Shown here: in pieces, positions 52,827 to 62,900 of the stretch
How positions within the stretch are numbered: position 1 is the first letter of the stretch
Layout of the letters: every line of letters begins with the position of its first letter
Source: Streptomyces sp. NBC_01224
GTDB taxonomy: Bacteria > Actinomycetota > Actinomycetes > Streptomycetales > Streptomycetaceae
Assembly (NCBI RefSeq): GCF_036002945.1
Contig: NZ_CP108529.1
Location: 8,055,001 to 8,119,000 of the forward strand
Reading direction: 5' to 3'
Length of the DNA stretch: 64,000 bases
Program-made: the position numbers and the translations under genes
Notes under the pieces: model-generated
Told to the model about the DNA's origin: nothing
Seen by the model: the letters and a program-made list of their open reading frames with translations, nothing else
Databases searched by the model: none

Positions 52827-54413
52827 ATGACCGGCCTGACCGTCATCCTGCTGCTCGTGGTCCTGGCCACAGCCGTGACGACCGGTGCTCGGCGCTGGAG
52901 CATGCCCGCCCCTTCGCTTCTCGTCGTTGCCGGTCTGATCGTCGGGTTGATGCCCTGGGTGCCCGAAGTTCGCCTGCCGCCTCATGTGATCAACGTGCTG
53001 GTGCTGCCGCCACTGCTCTTCGCCTCGGCCGGGGAAATCTCTGTCCGCGACCTGCGTACCGTGTGGCGGCCCGTGACCGGCCTGGTCTTCGGTCTGGTCC
53101 TCGCCTCGGCCATCGCTGTCGGGTACGTCGCCCGAGCGATCACGCCGCTCACTGCCGCGGCCGCGTTCATCCTGGGCTCCGTCCTGGCCAGTACCGACCC
53201 CGTGGCCGTTTCCGCGCTCGGGCGGCGCCTGTCTCTCCCACCGCGCGTGCAGGTGATGGTGCAGGCGGAAAGCCTGTTCAACGATGCCACGTCCCTGGTC
53301 CTGTACAAGGCCGCCGTGGCCACCGCGGTTTCCGGCAGCGCCCTCACCGTGTCCGGCACTGTCGAGCAGTTCCTGATCCTTGCCGGCGGAGGAGCCCTCA
53401 TCGGCGCGGTTGTCGCCGGAGTGGTGACCCTCATCCGCAGACGGACCGAGGACCCCATGCTGGAGACCGTCATTGCATTGGTCACCCCGTACGCCTCGTA
53501 CGTTGTTGCAGAGGACTTGCACACCTCCGGCGTGACTGCCGTCATTGTGTCCGGGGTCGTCCTCGGCAGCGCCGGCCACAAGCTCAGCATCGCCCCCGTC
53601 CGCCTCCAGGTCCACGCCGTCTACGACACCGTGACCTTCCTCCTCGAGAGCGTCGTCTTCGCTCTCATCGGCCTCGAGCTCCCCTCCACGGTCCGTCAGC
53701 TTGCGCACGACGAGCACGGCTGGCCGCTATGGGTCCCGGTGATCGTTTTCACCCTGCTTGCGATCCGCCTGCTGTGGATCTTCCCGCTGTCCGCCCTGAT
53801 CCAATACCGGCACACGGAGGGAGACAGTCGCCTCTCCTGGCGTGTTCCGGCCGTCTTGTCCTGGGCAGGCACCCGAGGCGTCATGCCGCTGGCTGCCGCA
53901 CTCTCCATCCCCCTGGTCACCCACACGGGGGCGCCGCTGCCGCATCGGGCCCTCATCCTCATGCTCACTACCGGGACCGTCGCGCTCACTCTCGTCTTCC
54001 AGGGGTTCACCCTCGCCCCTGTCGTCCGCCTCACCGGCATCGCACTGGAGCCGGAGCACTCCGCGCGCGAGGAGTCCCGGACCCGCCGGCACATTGCCAA
54101 GGCCGCTCTCGAAGAGCTCAAACAGCTGGGCGACCCGGACCAGCTCGCGGAACTGGGTGCCGCCGCCGAGGCCGCTCTGAATCAGGCCCGCCGCCATTTG
54201 GAGGCGCGTATCCACCAGGCTGAAGATGCCCACTACAGCGACCCGGACGCCCGTCCTGCCGACGCCTACCGCGAGATACGTCGGACACTCATTGCCATTG
54301 AGGCGGCCGAGCTCCAGCACCTCTACGAAGCGAACAAGATCAGCAACGCCACCCGGCGCCGGATCCAGCGGGAACTCGACCTCGAAGAAGCCAGCCTCCG
54401 CGCCCGCGGCTGA
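52827..54413 (+). CDS. CPA1-family Na+/H+ antiporter (NhaP-like)
   Basis: 528 residues with about 12 TM helices: VINVLVLPPLLFASAGEISV, the ion-binding ILGSVLASTDPVAVSALGRR, VQAESLFNDATSLVLYKAAV and SWAGTRGVMPLAAALSIP. The C-terminal 120 residues form a soluble coiled-coil-like tail (EELKQLGDPDQLAELGAAAE). Exchanges Na+ or K+ for protons at the membrane. It is the only intact gene in a 9-kb stretch of remnants. Confidence 0.9.
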   Translation: MTGLTVILLLVVLATAVTTGARRWSMPAPSLLVVAGLIVGLMPWVPEVRLPPHVINVLVLPPLLFASAGEISVRDLRTVWRPVTGLVFGLVLASAIAVGYVARAITPLTAAAAFILGSVLASTDPVAVSALGRRLSLPPRVQVMVQAESLFNDATSLVLYKAAVATAVSGSALTVSGTVEQFLILAGGGALIGAVVAGVVTLIRRRTEDPMLETVIALVTPYASYVVAEDLHTSGVTAVIVSGVVLGSAGHKLSIAPVRLQVHAVYDTVTFLLESVVFALIGLELPSTVRQLAHDEHGWPLWVPVIVFTLLAIRLLWIFPLSALIQYRHTEGDSRLSWRVPAVLSWAGTRGVMPLAAALSIPLVTHTGAPLPHRALILMLTTGTVALTLVFQGFTLAPVVRLTGIALEPEHSAREESRTRRHIAKAALEELKQLGDPDQLAELGAAAEAALNQARRHLEARIHQAEDAHYSDPDARPADAYREIRRTLIAIEAAELQHLYEANKISNATRRRIQRELDLEEASLRARG

Positions 54414-54712
54414 TCAACCGGTCCCGGTACCGATCGCGGGACTCGAGCTGCGTCACCCGAGCCGAAGGCCGGATCCGGGCCGCCCGCGCAACGGGACTGC
54501 GCAACGGGACTGTGCAACCTGCCCGTGCACGAAAAGGTGTTGGGGCGACCCCGGGCAATCCTGCTCTGCAGAGCAGCTGCTCACCGGCTCTCCATGGGGG
54601 CGAACGGGACCCGGTCGGCGGCCCGTTGTCGCGTTGCTCGGTGATCGGGGTGGCTCGCCCTGACCTGTGGCCGGGCGGCAACGGGGCCCTGTCGTTCTGC
54701 CGAAGCATCTGG
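54414..54712. other. Intergenic stretch with a 13-bp tandem duplication
   Basis: 300 bp without a gene. GCGCAACGGGACT is tandemly repeated at 54486-54498 and 54499-54511, followed by a partial third copy (GTGCAAC). Nothing else recognisable. Confidence 0.5.
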
Positions 54713-55157
54713 TCAGGGATGGCATGTGATGTGCAGGTGAGCTGCGGCATTGTTGGCGTATCCCCTGGGATTCCAGACGGTCGCCGGGGATTCGGCCTGC
54801 ACGGCCGCGGTGGAGTCCCAGGCGCGTGCGATGATCTCGGCCTCGCCCGGGGCAGGGTGAGCGTGGCGCGCCAGTGCTGCCACGTCCAGGGGTTCTCCGG
54901 TGGGTCGAGATCCGCGTGGGTCCAGGTGCCGCCACCGTCGGTAGAGACATCCACGCGCGCCACGGTTCGGTCGTCCCCGGCGAAGGCGAACCCGCTGACC
55001 TCGGCCGGGCCGGACGCCAGGTGGGCGTTCTTGCCGGGCCGCAGGATGGCGCAGTGGATGGCGATCGGACCGAGGGTGATGCCGACGCCGGGTCCAGTCG
55101 CCCCAGAGGCGGCTTCCGGGGGCAGGATGCTGTATTCGGTCTGGAAGTCGCGGCCAA
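54713..55157 (-). pseudogene. Sulfite oxidase C-terminal (Mo-co dimerisation) domain, frameshifted
   Basis: The minus strand reads TEYSILPPEAASGATGPGVG, ITLGPIAIHCAILRPGKNAH, VARVDVSTDGGGTWTHADLD and NPWTWQHWRATLTLP, matching the dimerisation domain of molybdopterin-dependent sulfite oxidases. A C-run at about 54847-54852 has lost one base; in the next frame the true end follows (GEAEIIARAWDSTAAVQAES, VWNPRGYANNAAAHLHITCH) to TGA 54713. The catalytic molybdopterin domain is missing beyond 55157. Confidence 0.8.
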
Positions 55158-55476
55158 CCCCTGGCGGGGCCGGTACGACGTCGGTGACCTCACGGGCAGC
55201 GAATGGGTGGCCGAGCGCCTTCCCGGAGCGCGGATCGTGAAGGCGTTCAACACCCTGTTTGCCGCGTTCATCGCCGCGGACCCCCAGCACGAGGAAGGCC
55301 ACCAGGCGGTCTTCTACGCGGGCGACGACGCCGACGCGAAGGCGGCCGTGGCCGCTTTGCTGAACCAGTTCGGGTTCGCCGCACTGGACCTCGGTGGTCT
55401 GCGAGAGGGCGGGCGGCTGATGCAGCTCGACGGCCCGCTCAGCGCACCGCACTTCCTGCTTCAGGATGCCGGCTGA
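55158..55476 (+). pseudogene. F420-dependent NADP oxidoreductase-like C-terminal remnant
   Basis: The frame GRYDVGDLTGSEWVAERLPG, ARIVKAFNTLFAAFIAADPQ, AVFYAGDDADAKAAVAALLN, LGGLREGGRLMQLDGPLSAP is the C-terminal half of the NADPH:F420 reductase/dinucleotide-binding family. The N-terminal Rossmann nucleotide-binding segment is gone, replaced by sulfite oxidase sequence on the opposite strand. Confidence 0.75.
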
Positions 55477-55700
55477 CGACCCAGACCTCGGTCACATCGG
55501 GCGCGCGCATGTCCAGCGCACACAGGAGGAGCGTCATGAGCCGTTGTGTCGTCTACACCCGCGGCGGGTCGCCCGTCCCCTCGTGTGCCCGCCAGAACCA
55601 TCGCCCGGTCGACGCCGCCGGATCGCCTCTGAACAAGGAGTTACGTGATTTCCGAACGCACATCAGAGCGGGCGCGGGAGCACGGCTCGCTAGCGGCTCG
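55477..55700. other. No recognisable gene
   Basis: A short plus-strand frame starting MSRCVVYTRGGSPVPSC after AGGAGG at 55527-55532 may be the start of a lost gene but breaks up within 50 codons. Nothing else visible. Confidence 0.3.
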
Positions 55701-55887
55701 TCACGCAGCCTTGGCCGGGTAATTGGTCCAGGTGCGGATCGGCGAGTCGGGGGCGAAGTTGGTTTTCGGTTCGGCGCGGGTGTTGTGCCAGCGGATGTAG
55801 GCGCCGATGGCGGCGTTCTGCTCGCTGTGGCTGCGGTGGTCGGTGCCGTTCAGCGCGAAATAACGCAAGGCTGCGACGCTCTCGGAG
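55701..55887 (-). pseudogene. IS630-family transposase C-terminal remnant
   Basis: ALRYFALNGTDHRSHSEQNA followed by AIGAYIRWHNTRAEPKTNFA and PDSPIRTWTNYPAKAA to TGA at 55701 is the characteristic end of Streptomyces IS630-type transposases. Upstream sequence does not continue the transposase. Confidence 0.7.
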
Positions 55888-56046
55888 CGTAGTCGCCCTG
55901 CATACGCAAGTTGCCGCTGTTGGTGGCGACCTGTCTGAGCCCGGCCGGGGTGATCGGCCGCGTTCCCGAACCTGTGGGCGAGGCAGTCACACTCGGGGGT
56001 GGGCGGGCTGGACTGAACGAACGGGACCACGCAAGACTGCAACAAC

Positions 56047-56100
56047 AAGGGCCTCCCTGTCGCTCTGGCTTCGATAACCGCGAGCTACCAGGAGGCCCTT
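56047..56100. repeat. Inverted repeat, possible IS end
   Basis: AAGGGCCTCC (56047-56056) and GGAGGCCCTT (56091-56100) form a perfect 10-bp stem around a 34-nt loop, followed by TCTTCATG. It sits between two transposase remnants and directly before a frame opening MPAQRQTYPIQLPVRS that soon degenerates. Could be a terminal hairpin of an insertion sequence or a terminator. Confidence 0.5.
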
Positions 56101-56187
56101 TCTTCATGCCCGCACAGCGGCAAACTTACCCGATCCAGCTCCCTGTTCGATCAAGAACGACCGCACGATCGGAAAGACAACAGCTTG

Positions 56188-56631
56188 TCAGTCCGGCAAG
56201 GTTGCCAGTGCTTCGCGCAGCTCATCGGTTGAGTACCCAGTGCGTAGGGAAATCTCCCGGGGACTGTGAGCATGGAGGACCCAGCGCGCAGCGGGGGCCC
56301 ACCACTGCGCGACGCTCGCGGGAACGGTGACGGTCATGTGGGCGGGCGCCGCCCGAGTGTGGTTGTCTCCGTCGCGGGCAAGAGTTGGTGCGGCGTCCGA
56401 TTCGGGGAACGTCGTCGAGAAGACAAGTGTCAAACGGTGAGCTTCCCCATGCTCTTTGGACTGCCGACGAGCGCTCCTGAGCCGTGACAACAGATCTTCC
56501 AGTTCTTCGGCATCGCATCCGAAACCCTGCAGTCTCTCGGCGGGGAACTCATTGAGTTCGCGTGTCAGGAAGTAAAGCCTTGTGAACTCCGAGTGGGAGA
56601 GACTGACGCTGCGGCTGGTTTGCTCGGACAT
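56188..56631 (-). CDS. Hypothetical protein, possible immunity protein
   Basis: 147 residues. ATG 56631 has GAGGAG 4 bp upstream. The mostly helical N-terminus (SLSHSEFTRLYFLTRELNEF) is followed by a region ending STDELREALATLPD. No signal peptide. It begins 10 bp after the stop of a toxin-like C-terminal domain on the same strand. Small acidic genes in this position downstream of polymorphic toxins are normally immunity genes; the family itself is unrecognised. Confidence 0.6.
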   Translation of the reverse strand: MSEQTSRSVSLSHSEFTRLYFLTRELNEFPAERLQGFGCDAEELEDLLSRLRSARRQSKEHGEAHRLTLVFSTTFPESDAAPTLARDGDNHTRAAPAHMTVTVPASVAQWWAPAARWVLHAHSPREISLRTGYSTDELREALATLPD

Positions 56632-56641
56632 ACCGCTCCTC

Positions 56642-56955
56642 TTATTCCAGGTCCTCGAAGTAGGAGTATCCCCCCTTGGGGGTGAACACGGTGCCCCCGT
56701 CACCGTCCACGATGACCACGGCCTCCTTGTCCGGGTCCCAGAAGGCCTCTCGACCATTTCGCAGTCCGTATTTCGGTTCGATGTTGGGTATGCGCTCGTT
56801 GATCACTCCGTCGACGTAGAACTTCAGGGCCTTGGGGTCGACTCCTCGCACGTAGTGCGTTCCGTTGCCGTCGGGGCGGAGCGCTTCACCGTTGGCGTGG
56901 TCCGCGATCTTCTCCGACTCGGGTTCGAGGTCGTAGGGACGTGGCCCGGCGCCCC
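56642..56955 (-). pseudogene. Orphan polymorphic-toxin-like C-terminal domain fused to a transposase fragment
   Basis: About 100 residues, YDLEPESEKIADHANGEALR, VDPKALKFYVDGVINERIPN, LRNGREAFWDPDKEAVVIVD and GGTVFTPKGGYSYFEDLE. The NGREAFWDP...VVIVDGDGGTVFTPK...YF pattern resembles compact RNase-type toxin tails (BECR-like fold) of RHS and related proteins. It has no delivery domains of its own: upstream in the same frame is transposase sequence (join near 56955). Expression would give a transposase-toxin hybrid. Confidence 0.55.
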
Positions 56956-57657
56956 GCTCGCCGAGGTCGGCAGCGATGTTCCGGGCCTGTTGTACCGCCC
57001 ACTGCGCGGTGGGGTGCGCGGTCACCCCGGTGAGGTGCAGTCTCCGGGTGCCGTGCTCGATGAACGCCATCGCGTACAGGCGCTTGCCCCAGGCCGTGTC
57101 GATATGGAAGAAGTCCACGGCAAGGATCCCCTGAGCCTGCGCCGTGATCCGTCGCGCCAGGTGGGGCCGGAGCGGCGCGGGGCCGGGTCGATGCCTGCTG
57201 CGTGCAGGATCTCCCAGACCGTGGAGGCCGCGATGGGGTGCCCGAGTCGGGCCAGTTCGCCCTGGATGCGGCGGTGGCCCCAGCGGGGATTTTCATCGGC
57301 CAGGCGCAGCACGAGACTCTTGAGTGCGGCCGCCGTCGGCGGCCGTCCGGTGCGGGAGCCGTCGGCGGAGTAGTCCCACTTCCTGGCGATCAGTTTGCGG
57401 TGCCAGGCCAGCAAAGTGCCGGGGGTGACGGGGAAGACGGCGGCCCAGCGGCCACGCGGTATCAGCGAGCTGAGGGCGGCGAGCCAGAATCGGTCGGCCG
57501 GCTCATAGCGCACCCTGCCCTCCGCATGCCTGCGCAGGATGGCATTCTCGTGCCGCAGCACCAGCAGTTCGGCATCCTTGGCGGAGTCTCGACGCAGTAG
57601 GACCGCGGGGACGGACAACAGCGCGCGGGCGGTGCGGTAGAGCAGGGACACGATCAT
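56956..57657 (-). pseudogene. Integrase-core (rve) transposase, frameshifted and truncated
   Basis: Starts MIVSLLYRTARALLSVPAVL, continues LLVLRHENAILRRHAEGRVR, ENPRWGHRRIQGELARLGHP and AASTVWEILHAAGIDPAPRR. One base is missing near 57155 (CTGGCGC-GACGG); the catalytic core resumes in another frame with ILAVDFFHIDTAWGKRLYAM and AFIEHGTRRLHLTGVTAHPT, ending at RNIAADLGER. The last catalytic acidic region is replaced by the toxin-like domain. Confidence 0.8.
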
Positions 57658-58428
57658 CAAGGCAGCATTACAAGTCCCCACCGACGACCCTGGAGGAGGG
57701 TGCTGACCAGCAGCGATGACTTTACGAGCCCCACACCCCCGCGCTCCCGTGCTCCTACGCCAATGGCAGTTCCGCGGCGTGAACCCCGCGCCGATTCCCT
57801 TCGGGGCAAGATTCCGATCACGAGGTCCCTGTCGTCGTGCCGTCACGAGCACAATGGTCGGCAGCCCCATGTGAGAGAAGCCGGCCTCACACCTTGAGGG
57901 CTTCACACGACGCTGAGCATCCCTCGGGCACGCCGCGGGCATGCGCCCTTGAGGCCACCGTCGTTGCGGACTCTGCTGACGTACGCGGGACGCGTTGACC
58001 GGCCCGAGAGGATCACGCAGCGTTGCACGGTCGGCCCTCCCATGGTGAGTTAAGCGGTCGCCGACCATCTGCGTCTGGCTTGGTTGTCGCTGTTCGGGCG
58101 GTGCTTGGTGTGCCACCGGCTGAGTTTGACGCGCAGTCAGCATGGTTCGCATTAAGAAACTATGGTGCGGACGGAAGAACGCCGTTGCTCGCGGGTGAGC
58201 GTGCTGGGCGGTGCAACTTGGCGCGCTGCGCCAAGAGTTCTGACAGGCATGAGACCGTACGGTCCGTTTTGGTGCATGCGATGCGAGCGGAGCACCTCGA
58301 CCGAACTCGAGTCCTTCGCTGCCGCAATCTGCCCAGATGGTGACCCAGGTCACTCTTGACCAATCCCGATCTTGACCAGATATTTGGCTGACTTTTGTGA
58401 AGGCTATGTAGGTAATGGGGCGGGGCAT
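57658..58428. other. Intergenic region upstream of the LamG/RHS locus
   Basis: About 770 bp with no convincing gene on either strand; frames present lack similarity and codon bias. The part near 58350-58430 is A/T-richer and carries promoter-like elements. Confidence 0.5.
58356..58384 (+). promoter_or_regulatory. Candidate promoter of the LamG gene
   Basis: TTGACC at 58356-58361 and GATATT at 58379-58384 are 17 bp apart; a second TTGACC lies at 58372. The stretch is markedly A/T-richer than its surroundings and about 50 bp upstream of the predicted start. Confidence 0.35.
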
Positions 58429-59806
58429 GTGAATGGCGGGGTGTGGCGTCGAGTGCGTCACGGTGTGTGCGCGCTGGTTGTTGCGGCCACAGTGGCGGGT
58501 TCGATTCCCGCTCTGACCTGGCAGGCTGTGGCCGTACCCGCATCCTCTGGTGAAGCTGCGGGGGAGTCAGCATCGCCGGAGTCGAGAGCTTCGGCTGCTG
58601 CGGCAGAGTCGGGTGAACGTGTAGAGGTTGTGGAGGAGCGCACCGAGCGGGAGACGGTGTTCGCGAATCCTGACGGGACGACGTTCACGCTGGAGAAGTC
58701 GATCGCGCCGGTACGGGTCGCGGCCCAGGGCGGTGGCTGGGTGGATCCCGATGCGACGTTGGTGAAAAAATCCGACGGTTCGGTCGGTCCGAAGGCCGCG
58801 CCCGGCCGTTCCCAAGGTATGGACCCACCTGGCCGGTGTCTTCAACGCCACCGACAACACGATCACTCTCTACGTCAACGGTGAGCCGCAGGGCACCACA
58901 CCGTTCACGACGCCATGGGCGGCGACCGGACGTCTGCAGATCGGCCGCGTTCAAGGGTCGGGCACATACACGGACTACTTCCCAGGCGTCATCGATGAAG
59001 CAGCGGCGTGGCAGGAGGCACTGACCGAGGTACAGGTGAAGCAGGAGAGCACGCTGCTCGACGCGTACGGAAAGCCTTCCGCGGAACTCGTCGCCTCATG
59101 GAACCCCGCTCAAGCCACTGGCACGTCGATGGCCAACAGCGCACCGGGTTATGACGGCACCCTGTCTCTCTCCTCGGGCGCCTCGCTGGTCGACGACGAA
59201 CTGGTACTGGACGGCACCTCGGGTGCCGGGACCACGCCGGGCCCGGTGGTTGACGACTCGGGGTCGTTCACGGTGACGACACAGGCAGTCGTCGACGCCG
59301 CCAGGATGGTGACGAAGCCGGACAAGTACAAGGCCCAGATCCTCGGTCAGCGTACGGCCACCGGATCTTCTTGGAGCCTGTGGTTCGAGAAGACCGGTAC
59401 CCGGCAGGAGCCCGTGCTCGACGAGAACGACGAACCGGTCCTCGACGAGAACGGCAACCCGGTGAACAAGACGGTTCCGGTCGGCCGGTGGAACTTCGGC
59501 CGTCTGACCGCGGACGGCACAGGGGCGTCGGTCGTCAGTAGGGAAGAAGCCGTCCTGGACTCCGAGGTCCGCCTCACGGGTGTCTACAACGCCCAGGACA
59601 GGACTATCCAGCTCTATCTCACCTCGGATCCTCAGGGAGACGACGCCATGGCCTACACCGCACAGGTCGGCGGTGGCGAGCTCTCCGTTGGCAAGGGATA
59701 TCTCGGAGCTTGGGGTAACTACCTGCCCGGACGGATCGGCGACATTCGTCTCTGGGCGGGAGCAATGAGCGACGGCACACAGGTCTACGACGTCGTCGGA
59801 ACCTGA
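58429..59806 (+). pseudogene. Secreted LamG-domain protein, internal deletion with frameshift
   Basis: The N-terminal frame from GTG 58429 has a signal peptide (RHGVCALVVAATVAGSIPAL) and the segment FANPDGTTFTLEKSIAPVRV ... SDGSVGPKAA typical of the large proteins that precede Streptomyces RHS genes. At about 58800 this frame ends abruptly. A LamG/concanavalin-like domain (VWTHLAGVFNATDNTITLYV, GRLQIGRVQGSGTYTDYFPG, VIDEAAAWQEALTEVQVKQE) continues in another frame to TGA 59806, including a second LamG repeat. The middle of the protein, usually many hundred residues, is missing. Confidence 0.75.
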
Positions 59807-59938
59807 CATCGCCCCGCTGCTCTGTCAGCTCGCCGCGGGGTCGGCCGTCACGGCCGGCCCCCGCGGTCCCATCATCCCGCTCCGCCCCAGCGCCGCCTTT
59901 CGCCTATCGGTGACCGGCCCCTTTCCCGGAGAGAAGAC

Positions 59939-62900
59939 GTGTTCGTTTCCAGACCCTTCCCCACGTTCCTGAAGCGCGGCGCAAGACGCCAGCCCGGCAC
60001 CGGGACCAGGAAGACCCGCATCCCCTTGGTCGGAGCACTGGTTCTCGCACTGTCCATTCCAGCAAGTCTCACTCCCCTTGCCGTCGCGGCGGATCCGCTG
60101 GGACGTCCGGACGTTCCAGCGCCCAGGGTGAGCAAGGTCAAGACGGTCTCCGCGCTCGGGGCGAAAGAGGCCCGAGAGCGAGTGGCGAAGAACCGGGCAA
60201 CCAACAACAAGCAGGCCGCTCAGGCACGCAGTGAGCGGGCCGCCCACTGGCCGAAGGCTTCACACAGCACACAGAAGATATCCGGCAAGTCGGCGACGGC
60301 CACCGTCTCCGTCACCGCACCTCGTCCAGTGAAGGCCGCAGCACGCAAGGGGAAGCCGGCCGCTGCTGCCGCAGGCGCCGCCACGGTGAATGTGCTCGAC
60401 CAGAAGGCAGCACGCGGCGCGGGTATCACCGGCGTCGTGTTCACCGCCGCAGCTGAATCCCCTGGTACTGCCGGAATCACCGTCGACTACTCCACCTTTG
60501 CCGATGCGATCGGCGGCCACTGGGGATCCCGCCTCGGCCTGGTATCCCTGCCCGCCTGCGCGCTCACCAGCCCGCAGAAGGCCAAGTGCCGTACGCAGAC
60601 GCCCGTCCCATCCCGAAACGACGCCACGAAGCAGACCGTCTCCGCACAGGTCGCCGTGCCGCAGGCGACCGCGGCCAAGGGCGGACCGTCAGCAGCGGGT
60701 GTCTTCGCCGTGACGGCGGTTGCCGCTGCTCCGGCATCCGGGTCCGGTGACTACAAGGCGACCCCGCTGACCGCCTCCTCCAGCTGGGAAGCAGGCGGTT
60801 CGTCCGGGGCTTTCACCTGGTCCTACCCGATCAGCGTGCCGCCCGCAGCAGCCGGCCCCGCCCCCTCGCTCTCACTGTCCTACGACTCCGGCAGCATCGA
60901 CGGGCGGACCGCGAACACCAACAACCAGGGCTCCATGCTCGGTGAAGGGTTCGATCTCACCTCTTCCTACATCGAGCGCAAGTACGGCTCGTGCGAGGAC
61001 GACGGCCAGGACGACAAGTCCGACCAGTGCTGGAAGTACGAGAACGCCTCCCTCGTCCTCAACGGCAAGGCCACCGAACTCGTCAAGGACGACGCCAAGG
61101 GCATCTGGCACCTGAAGAACGACGACGCCTCCCAGGTCACCCACGAGACCGGCGCCGACAACGGCGACGACGGCGACAACATCGTCGACGGCAAGGGCGA
61201 CGGCAAGGGCGAGTACTGGAAGGTCGTCACCGGTGACGGCACCACCTACACCTTCGGCCTGAACAAACTTGACGGCGCCGGCACCGAGCGCACCAACTCC
61301 GTCTGGACCGCTCCCGTCTTCGGCGACGACGCCGGAGAACCCGGGTACTCCTCCGACACCGGCTTGTCCGGCCGTGCCAAGACACAGGCATGGCGCTGGA
61401 ACCTCGACCTTGTCACCGACATCCACGGCAACGCCTCCACCTACTGGTACAAGGCGGATACGAACCACTACGCCAAGAACGGCGACAAGACGAAGCTCGC
61501 CGCCTACACCCGTGGCGGCTACCTCGAAGAGATCAAGTACGGACAGCGCTCCAACACGCTGTTCACCGGCAAGCCCTCCGGGACCGTGGAATTCACCTAC
61601 AAGGAACGCTGCACCGCAACGGACTGCTCCTCACTGACCGAGGACACCGCGAAAAACTGGCCCGATGTCCCCTTCGACGCCATCTGTGCAGCCGATGAGA
61701 CCGACTGCCTGCCCACCGGGCCCGCTTTCTTCACTCGCAAAATGCTCACCGGCATCAACACGAGCGTCTGGTCCACGGCCGCCGAGCCCGACGCGTACAA
61801 GCCGGTCGACAGCTACAGCCTGACCTACCAGTTCCTGGACGGCGCGGACATCGGCAACCCGTCCGACAAGACGCTGACCCTCAAGACGCTCCAGCGCACC
61901 GGGAAGAACGGCGGAGGCATCACCGTGCCGCCGGTGGAGTTCGGCTACCACATGCTGCCCAACCGCGTGGAGTCCGACGGCGACAAAATCGTTCCGCTGA
62001 CCCGCCCCCGCATCAACACCATCACCACCGAGACCGGCGCCATCACCACGGTCGCCCTCTCCGAGCCGGAGTGCGTCCGCGGCAGCAAGATGCCCAAGGC
62101 CGAGGACGACAACAGCCTGTCCTGCTACCCCGTGTACTGGCCCGCCAACGGCGGCGACCCGCAACTGGACTGGTTCCACAAGTACAACGTCACCTCCGTG
62201 TCCACCTCGGATCCGGCCGGCCAAAACGAGGCCGTGGAGAATTCCTATACCTACGAGAACCCCGGCTGGCACTACAACGACGACCCATTCACGCCCGAGG
62301 ACGAGCGCACCTGGTCCAGCTGGCGCGGATACCAGAAAGTCACCACCTACACCGGCGACACCAGGCACCCGCAGTCCAAGACCGTCCGCCTCTACATGCA
62401 GGGCATGCACGGCGACAAACGCCTGAACACCACCACACCCCGGAGCGCCACCGTTGCCGGCATCGACGTGGCAGGCCTGGACGTATCGGACGCCACCGAC
62501 TACGACCAGTACGCGGGATCCCTGCGTGAGGAGCTCACTTACAACGGTGCCCAACCGGTCACCGTCACGGTCAACAACTTCTGGAACCAGCTGACCGCCA
62601 GCCAGCAGCGGTCCTACGCCAACGCCAAGGCGTACTTCGTGCGCACCGGTCGCACCTACGCCTACACCTACCTGCCCCTCAGCAACACGTGGCGCCGCAG
62701 CTACACCTCGCACACCTACGACGACACGTACGGCATGGTCACCCAGTCCGAAGCCATCGGCGACCAGGACAAGACCGGGGACGAGACCTGCACCCGGGTC
62801 TGGTACGCGCGCAACCCCGACAAGGGACTCACCAGTCTCGTCTCCCGCACCCGAGTCGTCGGATCCGCCTGCCTGAGCTCAGGGGCCGTCATCACCGACG

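Noticed and set aside
54486-54511. Tandem GCGCAACGGGACT as a CRISPR or VNTR array
   Set aside because: Only two full copies and no spacers; simple local duplication.
56188-56631. Calling the 147-residue protein a known immunity family
   Set aside because: No family motif recognised; only position supports immunity.
58023-58343. Possible small plus-strand gene
   Set aside because: No ribosome binding site, family similarity or codon bias; A/T-richer intergenic DNA.
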